From an uncultured Prevotellaceae bacterium (lineage in GTDB: Bacteria; Bacteroidota; Bacteroidia; Bacteroidales; Bacteroidaceae), in assembly GCA_946415705.1 (NCBI GenBank), contig CAMKTN010000019.1, positions 1 to 43,101 on the forward strand: 43,101 bases of DNA. The letters are read 5' to 3'. Positions 24,249 to 31,875 of this stretch are shown here, piece after piece. The position numbers were made by a program, and so were the translations under genes. Under the pieces are notes generated by a model. The model had not been told where the DNA came from. It was given only the letters and a program-made list of their open reading frames with translations, and searched no databases. Positions within the stretch are counted from its first letter, which is position 1. The number at the start of each line of letters is the position of its first letter.

Positions 24249-25877
24249 TCAAGGAATGTAGGTCGCAGGAGCCGCTTCTGTGTGCAGAACGACATGTCTG
24301 AGTTTCTCGTTGGAAACGCGGATGGGTGCCTTTGTGAGCTCGGGGACATTGTAGCTCTTCAGCAGGAGCGTGTTGTGCTCCGGGTCGCGCTGCGGAAGCA
24401 GGAAGGCCTTATGGTCGCGCCCCTCGCGGTCGAAATAAGAGATGAACACGCGCGAGTAGTTGCCGTCGATGCGGCGAGTGGCAAAGGCTATCCAGCGGCC
24501 GTTCGATGACCACCCGTGGTAGCTGTCGGCAGCAGGTGAGTTCGCATCTGTGAGCGGAGCAGGCTGTGTCGGCGTGTCCCATACATGGGACACGCTTGTC
24601 CCATATATGGGACTCGGCTGTCCCATGTATGGGACACGCGATAGGTCCATCAACCACAGGTCTGCACTCTTGTGCCAGATATGGAATTGGCCGTAGTCGC
24701 CGAGTGTGAAGAGGAGGTAGCGGCCGTCGGGACTCACGCGTGGCACGCTGGTGCTCTTACCCATCCCCGCCGCATCTACCACCAGCTGCGGTTCGCCGAA
24801 GGAACGTGTGATGGAATCGTACGACATGGCGTAGATGTTGTAGAGAAGGCTGTCGTACTTCAAGGCTATCTCGCTGGCGGCAGCGTCGTAGAGGGATTCG
24901 GGCAGGGTGGCGGAGCAGTAGTAGAGTGTCTGGCCGTCAGGTGCCCAGCAGGGGAAGGTTTCCAGGGCATCGTCGGTGCGCAGGATATGGCGCACGCTAT
25001 TGGCTTCGGCATCGTAGAGGAGGAGGTCGGAGGCTTCGTCGAGGACTTCAATCTTCTCGGGGTGGTACATGTGGAACACCTGACCCGTCTTGTTCGTGGA
25101 GAAGGCCACGAGGGGTTGTGTGGGGTGCCATGAGGGATAGACGCCCGAGGAGAGGATGCTGTCGTGGCGGATGGCCACCTTATGCGCCTCGCTGCCATTG
25201 ACAATCACGGTTCCACCATGGGAAGCACGCACATGGAAGAGCATCCGCTCGGTGTCGTAAGCCTGATAGTTGTGGCAGTTGACACAGTGGTTGTTGTCGG
25301 CATCGAAGGAGCGGTTGTTCTCGTAGATGACCGCCTCCTGGAAGTTGGTGAGGTTGCGCTGGTAGAGCCCCAACTGGCGGTAGAGCTCGTAGCCGGGTTC
25401 TATGAGTCGGTAGCTGAGATAAGGGTCAATCTCTTCCTCGGCCACCGAGAGCGTGAAGGGGGCATAGCGGACCCAGCCGGCAGGGCGGTGGGCATAGATG
25501 GAGATGGTGAGGTCCTGGCCTTTTGCATCGGATAGAATCCGACGCCACGCAATGCTGTCGATGTCGAACTTGCCGTCGGCAAGGGCGCCCACGACCAGGC
25601 AAGGGGACCCTTGGGATTGCCGAGCCTCCTCAATGCTTGCTACAAACTCACTGGCCCCGGCATCGGTCACCATGAAGTTCAGGGGAGCGATATTCGGCGG
25701 TATCGTCACGTCGCGATAGTCTGGGAATACGACGAGCGAATCAGCCGTCTCGCTAAAGGCTGTGGGGATGGCGGTGGGCTTGGTGGTGCAAGAGGAGAGG
25801 AAAAAAAAGACCCACCCCCAGACCCCTCCCATAAGGGAGGGGAGTAGCTGGCGCATAGATGATATTTTATATCCCAT
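24249..25877 (-). CDS. PD40/TolB-like beta-propeller lipoprotein with a haem-c motif
   Basis: 542 residues. A lipoprotein signal peptide ends at C30 (FFFLSSC); its hydrophobic part LLPSLMGGVWGWVF is the translation of a GC-rich palindromic element. A CVNCH motif at residues 198-202 fits covalent haem binding. WD40/PD40-type blades follow, with SWHPTQPLVAFSTN, CWAPDGQTLYYCS, RVSPDGRYLLFTLG and GWSSNGRWIAFATR. An abnormal insertion near residues 412-436 (SRVPYMGQPSPIYGTSVSHV) is encoded by three 22-bp palindromic repeats. A start at M8 (25856) is also possible. It lies upstream of nagB and downstream of a DUF6057 gene, a pairing I recall in Bacteroidales; function unknown, perhaps cell-surface electron transfer or ligand sensing. 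Confidence 0.82.
   Translation of the reverse strand: MGYKISSMRQLLPSLMGGVWGWVFFFLSSCTTKPTAIPTAFSETADSLVVFPDYRDVTIPPNIAPLNFMVTDAGASEFVASIEEARQSQGSPCLVVGALADGKFDIDSIAWRRILSDAKGQDLTISIYAHRPAGWVRYAPFTLSVAEEEIDPYLSYRLIEPGYELYRQLGLYQRNLTNFQEAVIYENNRSFDADNNHCVNCHNYQAYDTERMLFHVRASHGGTVIVNGSEAHKVAIRHDSILSSGVYPSWHPTQPLVAFSTNKTGQVFHMYHPEKIEVLDEASDLLLYDAEANSVRHILRTDDALETFPCWAPDGQTLYYCSATLPESLYDAAASEIALKYDSLLYNIYAMSYDSITRSFGEPQLVVDAAGMGKSTSVPRVSPDGRYLLFTLGDYGQFHIWHKSADLWLMDLSRVPYMGQPSPIYGTSVSHVWDTPTQPAPLTDANSPAADSYHGWSSNGRWIAFATRRIDGNYSRVFISYFDREGRDHKAFLLPQRDPEHNTLLLKSYNVPELTKAPIRVSNEKLRHVVLHTEAAPATYIP
24573..24638. repeat. Three 22-bp palindromic repeats within the PD40 gene
   Basis: Palindromes TGTCCCATACATGGGACA, GTCCCATATATGGGAC and TGTCCCATGTATGGGACA have centres at 24583.5, 24605.5 and 24627.5, exactly 22 bp apart; three units (66 bp) keep the frame open. 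Confidence 0.95.
25808..25844 (-). repeat. GC-rich palindromic element copy 9 (signal peptide of PD40 lipoprotein)
   Basis: In gene orientation CTCCCCTCCCTTATGGGAGG then GGTCTGGGGGTGGGTCT; encodes LPSLMGGVWGWV. Confidence 0.9.
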
Positions 25878-25924
25878 CTTATTGAGAACGATTTATTTCT
25901 AGTATATACTGTTTCCCGCAGGTT

Positions 25925-25960
25925 CTCCCCTCCCTCACGGGAGGGGTGGGGGGAGGGTCT
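25925..25960 (+). repeat. GC-rich palindromic element copy 10 (intergenic)
   Basis: CCCCTCCCTCACGGGAGGGG then TGGGGGGAGGGTCT, five bases beyond the DUF6057 stop codon; the only copy of the family outside a gene here. Confidence 0.92.
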
Positions 25961-25965
25961 TTTCC

Positions 25966-27543
25966 TTAGTTCACTCCTGCGTTGGAGCCGCCGTGTTCCT
26001 TGTCTTCTTTCTTGCGGGTGGCTTTGAGGTTGCCGAAGAAGTAGTAATAGGGGTAGTAGCCGCGGTACTGGTCGAAGAGCTCGATACCTCCGCGCGCGCG
26101 ATCCTTCATATAAGGTTGCACGTTTTGCACGAAGCCGCGGAAGACCTGCACGTTCATCTGCAGCTGCGGGAACGCCTGCAGGATGGCGGGGTTCTTGATG
26201 GTCTGGGTCACCAGTCCCTCGGCAATGGTACGGGGTGGGGTGGTGCCTACGAGGGCCTCGCAGCGCATCAGGAAGTCCGGCATACGCTTGCTGTAGAGGT
26301 TGGCCATCAGACTCTGCTGCAACGCTTGCATGGAGCGTCCGGCGGTGAGGACTGCCGTGTAGCCGAGGAAGATGGGGCTTTGGTAGAAGCTCTCGAAGCT
26401 GTCGGCTACGGGTTCCGTCAGTCGCACGCGTGCAAAGACGGGATCTGCGGCTACGGCGGCGCTGTCGCCTACCATGGCTCCATAGCGTTCTACGAAGTCG
26501 CCCTCGAAGGGTGTGCGGTCAATAATGGTCAGGTACTTACGTGCCAAGGCCCAGTCATGGTCGAGGAGCGCGAGGCGCGTCAGCAGTTTCAGGTCGTGCA
26601 GCGACGGCCCGTTCATCGTCAGCTGCTCCATGGCCGTGTGCGTGGCGGCGCGGAAGAGGCCGGCGTGGAAGTTGCAGTCGGCGAGGTAGTAAGTGGTACC
26701 GACATCTGCGTCTCCCGACCAGCCTTTGACATAGAGCGAGTCGTAGTCCAGCCGGATGTCGAACAGGTTCTCTGCCAGTTGTCCTGTCTGCACGAGGGCG
26801 ATGGCGTAGTAGGCGGCTATCGGTCGGTAGCTCAGCTTGGCGTTGTCATGCGCTGTCTCCACCATCCCCTTCCAATCCTCGTTCAGCATCTGCACCTCCA
26901 TCTTCGTCACGGGACGCAGATAAGGATGTCGCAGGTGAGTAATTAGTGCCGGAGGCACAAAAGTGAAAAGTGAAAGAATGAAAAGTGAAAGATAGAAAGA
27001 GAATGGGCTTTGCTGAGGCATAGACTCCCCTCGCCCATTGGAGAGGGGTTGGGGGTGAGGCTTTTTGAAGGTCCAGATGATGAAGGCATCAAGGGCGAGT
27101 ACGACGATGCCGAGGAAGAGGGTGCCGAGGGCGATGCCGGGCTCCTGCTGATAGTAGAGGTTGAGGCCCCGCCATGCTATCCATGACATCCATGCCACGG
27201 CAGGGACATAGGCTAACGCCCGCAGAGGTGAGGCGGGCCGCAGGCGCAGGCAATAGGAGGTGAGTTCTATGGATGCCGTCAGCAGCAGCGCCACCAGCAA
27301 GCCGCCCACGACGGGCCAGCGATAGAGCGTTAACAAAGCACGCCCTATCACCCATAGCAAGCCGAAGGACTGCTGCCAGAGGCCGTGCATGAGCGTGTCT
27401 TCCGTGGCATAGAACGAGTATTCACGCGCCATGCGGAACACATCGCCCATCCACCAGGACGCCCACAGCCAAGTCAACAGGAAGAAGACGCTGACCGCGG
27501 TCAGCGTCTTTTGTTTCTGTGTCAAGGACAGGCCTTTCATCAT
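25966..27543 (-). CDS. DUF6057 membrane protein
   Basis: 525 residues: an N-terminal membrane half with helices around residues 15-33, 80-100, 106-124, 136-156 and 185-205, and a soluble C-terminal half (about 215-525) rich in short helical segments resembling TPR-like repeats. The pattern fits the Bacteroidales family I know as DUF6057; function unknown. Two repeat-derived stretches sit before the last helix: PHPQPLSNGRGE (GC-rich element) and FSFYLSLFILSLFTF (TGAAARR heptamer array read in reverse, forming a membrane segment). The ATG is one base after the stop codon of the M60 peptidase gene, so it is likely translated from the same message, and it precedes the PD40 lipoprotein gene. Confidence 0.75.
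   Translation of the reverse strand: MMKGLSLTQKQKTLTAVSVFFLLTWLWASWWMGDVFRMAREYSFYATEDTLMHGLWQQSFGLLWVIGRALLTLYRWPVVGGLLVALLLTASIELTSYCLRLRPASPLRALAYVPAVAWMSWIAWRGLNLYYQQEPGIALGTLFLGIVVLALDAFIIWTFKKPHPQPLSNGRGESMPQQSPFSFYLSLFILSLFTFVPPALITHLRHPYLRPVTKMEVQMLNEDWKGMVETAHDNAKLSYRPIAAYYAIALVQTGQLAENLFDIRLDYDSLYVKGWSGDADVGTTYYLADCNFHAGLFRAATHTAMEQLTMNGPSLHDLKLLTRLALLDHDWALARKYLTIIDRTPFEGDFVERYGAMVGDSAAVAADPVFARVRLTEPVADSFESFYQSPIFLGYTAVLTAGRSMQALQQSLMANLYSKRMPDFLMRCEALVGTTPPRTIAEGLVTQTIKNPAILQAFPQLQMNVQVFRGFVQNVQPYMKDRARGGIELFDQYRGYYPYYYFFGNLKATRKKEDKEHGGSNAGVN
26961..27000. repeat. Heptamer array (TGAAARR) inside the DUF6057 gene
   Basis: TGAAAAG, TGAAAGA, TGAAAAG, TGAAAGA in near-7-bp register; read on the minus strand gives SFYLSLFILSLF, part of a membrane helix. 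Confidence 0.7.
27025..27062 (+). repeat. GC-rich palindromic element copy 11 (in DUF6057 gene)
   Basis: CTCCCCTCGCCCATTGGAGA then GGGGTTGGGGGTGAGGCT; reversed relative to the gene and encodes PHPQPLSNGRGE. Confidence 0.85.
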
Positions 27544-27544
27544 C

Positions 27545-30500
27545 CTATTTCACAATCACCTTCTTACCATTGATGATGTAGATGCCGGGTTGTGCCACGC
27601 GTTGCAGCGTGCGGCCTGAGAGGTCGTAGATGCGCAGCGTGCCGTCCTTGGCATCCTTGTCGGTAGCAAGTGTGCGGATGGCTGTCGCCTCGCCCATCGG
27701 GAAGGTGAAGGGCGATGCCGTCGCCACCTCTACTACGCTGGTACCATCGGCGGTGAGCACCTTCACGGCATTCAGCGCTTGGTAGTTGCCACTGACGACT
27801 GTCCTGTCTTGCAGCGTGAGGTTGAGGCTTCCCTGCACGACAGCGGCCTGTCCGGGAGCCACGCTCTCTACGGGCTGTATGTTCAGGACTTCGTTGTCAT
27901 ACGTAGCCACCTGCAAGCCGCTGATGTCGCTGCTGGTGACGGTGAAGGGCAGATTCAGGGCGGCGTAGCCTGTGATCTCCTTGTTGAAGGTCAGGCTGGC
28001 AGCCGTGATGTTCTCGGGCAGGTAGAAAGGTTGGTCGCCGTCGATGACGAGGTTCGTGGCGGTCTTGGCATTGCTGATGACGTTGGCGCCCTCCAGCATC
28101 GTGGGGAATTCAGCATTACTGGTGACGACAGCCACGGCATTGGCGGGCAGGTAGTCACCCAGCTTGGTGCTGGCATTCGACCACCATTTCTTGGAACCCT
28201 CAGCACTGCCGAAATAGACGTCGGTGCTGGCGATGGGTGATGACGTGCGGTTGTAGTACGGGCAGGGTACATCGGTCATGTTGGCCTGTGCAGCTACGAC
28301 ATAGAAGTTCTCCACGCCGAGGGTCCTCACCTTTGTGGGCAATGTTGTCTTCTTGCTGTTGGTAGCCCAGATGAGGTTGCCGTTGAGGTCGTAGAACTTG
28401 TGTCCGATATAGCCTGTTCCCTTGAACTCGATGGTGCTGCCGCTGAGGGTGAAGTAGTCGTTGTTGGCTTCGTACTTCGTGCGGCCGTCGAAGAGCTCGT
28501 AGTCACCCACGTCGCCCACGGGCAGGCTGTTGTTGTGCTGTGTGAGGTTGTTGGTGCGTTTGCCGCCGGTTTGTGGCAGGCCTTCGAAGATATTGTCTGC
28601 ATCGGCAGGCTTCATTGGCAGGATGTGGTCATCGATGAACATGATATTGCCAAGCTTCTTCGGATACTTCTGCATGTATTTCTTGGCAGCATCGATGTCG
28701 GCCTGTGTAGTGGTGACAAGGTAGTTGGCATAGTCGCCTACATGGAAATTCTTGACAGGTACGAACATACCGAAGCTTTCAAAGAATTCAGAGAGGTCTG
28801 CCTGAGCCACGTCGCAAATCATCTTGGCCAAGTGGAGGTAGTCGTTCTTACCATAAGTGATGTTAGCACCGGTGCCTGTCTTGGTCTCTCCGTTTTCGGT
28901 ATAGGTAAACGGCGTGGTGCTGTCCCATCCGCTGTTTTTCGAGAACGGCTTCTTACGCATCATGCGGAACAAGTTGGGAAGGAAGTTGTCGTCGTGGTGC
29001 TGCACATGGAAGTAGAGGTAGAGCTGGAAGAACATACGTGTGGTGTTCCAGATGTCGCGTCCAACCCAAGGAATACTCTCGTAGGTCGTTCCGTTATTTG
29101 TTATGCTGCTGGCCAGGGCGTTGAAGTTATCCGATGGCAGGTAGCATCGCGTAGTCTGTATGCCCTGTTCAAAGGTGTTGATGTTTGAGAACAGGTTATT
29201 GGAACTTTCCGTGGTACCGCAGACATTGATACTGCCTTGGTGGTTATGTCCTATCTCATGACTGGGGCCCCAGAGGCTACCCGGCTGACGCATGTTGTTA
29301 TAGTTCATGATGGAGGGGATGGTGCTCTCGGTGTACCATGTGCCTCGTGTTGTGGAGTGCATATAGCTGCTGGCGCCGCTATAGACGTTCCAGATGTTGT
29401 TATAGCGACCTTCAAAGTCCTCGACACCCATGTAGCGGTCTTCGTTGGCGGGTATCTGATCCCAAATGCGCATCAGGCCTTCAATCTCGTTAGGTTCTGC
29501 TTTCAGCACAAGGTCTGCATCCATTTGGAAGACCAGATGCTTGGTTTTGAGGTTAAGGAAGGGGCTTGCTTTCAGCAGGTCTTGTTGCAGCAGCTTCCAG
29601 TCGGCATTCGTCATGCCGCGCGTCGCATCCCAGTAGCCATTGAGCTGGCCGCCTTCGATGTGTACCTTTATGGGTGGGTAGTCTGCAAGGTACTTCTTGA
29701 CGTTGTTAAGCTGGTGAAGGATATAGAGCATCACCTTCTGGCTGGACGAGAACACATTCAGACCCTCTTTCAGTGTCGTCAGCGACCCCGTGGCGTGATT
29801 GCCGGCCACACCGTCGGTACCTACGCTCTCTAAAGCCAGCTTACACTCCGCCTCAGGATTCTTATCAACATATATATATATGATGTCGCCGGGATTGGCC
29901 ACGATGCCGGTGGGACCTGAGAGACGGCCAAAGGCGTTGCTCATCACGAACTCGCGGTACATCTCATCGCAGTTGCTATAGATCTGGTAGTCATAGATGC
30001 GGAAGAACTTCTCATAGCCGGCTGTGTAGTTGGTGGTTTTGTTCGTGAACTGCTGCCATGTGTTGTTCTTGATTTTCAGTACCTGAGCCTTCATCTCGGC
30101 ATTGAGAGCTGCGAAGTCCCCGTTGGCTGCCAACTGCTCATCTGTGAGGGCTTGAATGTCGGTCTTCAGTGTCGTGCAGGCCTTGTCCTGGAACAGGTTG
30201 TCCAGGTGGCCTTGGATGGTGGGGATGTTCTTCACAAGCTCGTTGTAGGCTTCCTGTGACTGGCGTGCCTTCTCAATATCCTCTGCATTGAGTTCCACTT
30301 CTACGAACGCCCATTTGCTGGCATCTGCATTGGTATTCCATTGCACCACGTTCTTGCTGGCATCGGTGTGCAAGCCTACACTGCCACCAGAGGCGTTTGC
30401 GATTGTCCAATAGTACATCCATTTGTCGGACGTGCGGGCGGGGTAGAGAGTAGCGCTGACGGAAGCCGTGCGATATATATGGCTGGTGCCCGTTCCGACC

Positions 30501-31714
30501 TGTATGTAGTTTTGCGTCAGTACATTCTGGAAGCTGTAGCCTGTACTGCTCTTGGTGAGCTGCCAGTACTGGCCGTAGTTGTCGGCATCCAGATTCAAAC
30601 CTTTGACATCGTGGTCTGCCTCAGTGGCATAAACCCCATAGTTGGTGCTCTTGATACGGTAGTAGGCACCGCTCTTCAGCTCGCTGACATAGCCGTTGGC
30701 AGCGTTAAGATGTTCGCGCACGTCATTCTCTGTCACGTCCTCCACGAGCTCAATGGCCCAGTCGCTGCCGGCATCGTTGGCATAGGACCATTTGGTGATG
30801 GTGGTGCCATTGTTACCCAGATTGAGACATGTAGATCCGCTGAAGTCGCTCTTCGATGAGATGTTGATGTAGGCGGCATCGCCGGTGTTGTTGGGGCTGA
30901 ATTGGATGTAGAGTTCCTTGGTACCGCCGGCAGGCTTGGCAAAGTCCTCTTGCAGGTACTGGCCTGTATTGGCGCTGCGCAGGGTGTAGCCGCTGCCGCT
31001 TTTCTCCACAATCCATACTTGACTCAGGTCTGCAGTAGTCTTTGCGGCACCCACGGCGCTACCGGCTGTCTTCGTGGTCAGGTAGTTGGGGTTGCGCTTG
31101 TTCTTAAAGCGCATCAAGCCCAGCTTACCCATCTGGTAGTTGTAGAGGTCGCGCCCCTTGAGGTCCTCAGCGCTGGCGGTCTTCACCTCGATGAATCCCC
31201 AGTCGCTGACGCTGTTGGCCGTCTTGGCGGAGCTTCCCTTGAGGTCGCTGCCATCCGCCGGGGCTGACAGGTTATAGGTGGAGCCTTGCAGCAGGAAATG
31301 GCCTGGGTTATCCGCAATGGGAGTGATGGCCATCGCCCAGCTGGCAACTTTAGAAGAAGGTGCCCCCGTGCCTCGTGCTGTGCTGCTGGGACCCTTGTAA
31401 TAGTTCCCGCGACCAGTTCTGAGATAATACTTACCATTACCGTCTTCCTCCAGCGTTACGAGATAGCCGAGGTTACTGGCGGCTTCCAGACCATTGGGAG
31501 AGGTGGCCTGCTTGAGCAGGTAGGATGTGTTCTCGTTGGCATAACGGTTGGTGCTGTGGTTATACAAGAAGTACCACTTACCCGTTTCCACGGCGGTTAC
31601 TTCGTTGCCCAAAGCATAGATCCCCGACGGGATGGCGGGGAGTTCCTGGGCTGACAGGCTTACGTTGGCGACCAAGGCCACGAGAGCCATGAGAAGGAGT
31701 CTAAGAGTTTTCAT
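27545..31714 (-). CDS. M60 (enhancin/SslE-like) secreted zinc metallopeptidase
   Basis: 1389 residues with a signal peptide (LLLMALVALVANVSLSA). The gluzincin-type motif H819-E820-IG-H823 (SHEIGHNHQG) with a downstream E836 fits the M60 signature HExxH-x(8-28)-E; M60 enzymes attack mucin-type glycoproteins. The N-terminal 500 residues contain repeated ricin/lectin-like or immunoglobulin-like modules (WYFLYNHSTNRYANENTSYL and GAYYRIKSTNYGVYA segments). The C-terminus IYDLSGRTLQRVAQPGIYII and NGKKVIVK resembles type IX secretion cargo. A full promoter is visible upstream. The DUF6057 gene follows after one base. Confidence 0.88.
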   Translation of the reverse strand: MKTLRLLLMALVALVANVSLSAQELPAIPSGIYALGNEVTAVETGKWYFLYNHSTNRYANENTSYLLKQATSPNGLEAASNLGYLVTLEEDGNGKYYLRTGRGNYYKGPSSTARGTGAPSSKVASWAMAITPIADNPGHFLLQGSTYNLSAPADGSDLKGSSAKTANSVSDWGFIEVKTASAEDLKGRDLYNYQMGKLGLMRFKNKRNPNYLTTKTAGSAVGAAKTTADLSQVWIVEKSGSGYTLRSANTGQYLQEDFAKPAGGTKELYIQFSPNNTGDAAYINISSKSDFSGSTCLNLGNNGTTITKWSYANDAGSDWAIELVEDVTENDVREHLNAANGYVSELKSGAYYRIKSTNYGVYATEADHDVKGLNLDADNYGQYWQLTKSSTGYSFQNVLTQNYIQVGTGTSHIYRTASVSATLYPARTSDKWMYYWTIANASGGSVGLHTDASKNVVQWNTNADASKWAFVEVELNAEDIEKARQSQEAYNELVKNIPTIQGHLDNLFQDKACTTLKTDIQALTDEQLAANGDFAALNAEMKAQVLKIKNNTWQQFTNKTTNYTAGYEKFFRIYDYQIYSNCDEMYREFVMSNAFGRLSGPTGIVANPGDIIYIYVDKNPEAECKLALESVGTDGVAGNHATGSLTTLKEGLNVFSSSQKVMLYILHQLNNVKKYLADYPPIKVHIEGGQLNGYWDATRGMTNADWKLLQQDLLKASPFLNLKTKHLVFQMDADLVLKAEPNEIEGLMRIWDQIPANEDRYMGVEDFEGRYNNIWNVYSGASSYMHSTTRGTWYTESTIPSIMNYNNMRQPGSLWGPSHEIGHNHQGSINVCGTTESSNNLFSNINTFEQGIQTTRCYLPSDNFNALASSITNNGTTYESIPWVGRDIWNTTRMFFQLYLYFHVQHHDDNFLPNLFRMMRKKPFSKNSGWDSTTPFTYTENGETKTGTGANITYGKNDYLHLAKMICDVAQADLSEFFESFGMFVPVKNFHVGDYANYLVTTTQADIDAAKKYMQKYPKKLGNIMFIDDHILPMKPADADNIFEGLPQTGGKRTNNLTQHNNSLPVGDVGDYELFDGRTKYEANNDYFTLSGSTIEFKGTGYIGHKFYDLNGNLIWATNSKKTTLPTKVRTLGVENFYVVAAQANMTDVPCPYYNRTSSPIASTDVYFGSAEGSKKWWSNASTKLGDYLPANAVAVVTSNAEFPTMLEGANVISNAKTATNLVIDGDQPFYLPENITAASLTFNKEITGYAALNLPFTVTSSDISGLQVATYDNEVLNIQPVESVAPGQAAVVQGSLNLTLQDRTVVSGNYQALNAVKVLTADGTSVVEVATASPFTFPMGEATAIRTLATDKDAKDGTLRIYDLSGRTLQRVAQPGIYIINGKKVIVK

Positions 31715-31754
31715 ATTGCTTACGGTTTATATATTCTGTTAGGCGTTATCGTGG

Positions 31755-31786
31755 CAAAGATAAGCTCTTCTGCGTAACCCACCAAA
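31755..31786 (-). promoter_or_regulatory. Promoter of the M60 peptidase gene
   Basis: On the minus strand TTTG (31783-31786), exactly 20 bp, then TATCTTTG (31755-31762); the best match in the window to the Bacteroidota sigma-factor consensus. About 40 bp before the ATG. Confidence 0.8.
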
Positions 31787-31813
31787 TTTCTAACAAGAAA
31801 AGTATGCAATCCC

Positions 31814-31848
31814 GCAAAAAAAGGGCTGTGCCTGGTGTGGCACAGCCC
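31814..31848 (-). terminator. Intrinsic terminator of the first discoidin-protein gene
   Basis: 10-bp stem (GGGCTGTGCC at 31823-31832, complement at 31839-31848) followed on the minus strand by seven T residues (31816-31822). Confidence 0.85.
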
Positions 31849-31875
31849 CTTATAAATAGCTTCTTCAGGGTGAGC

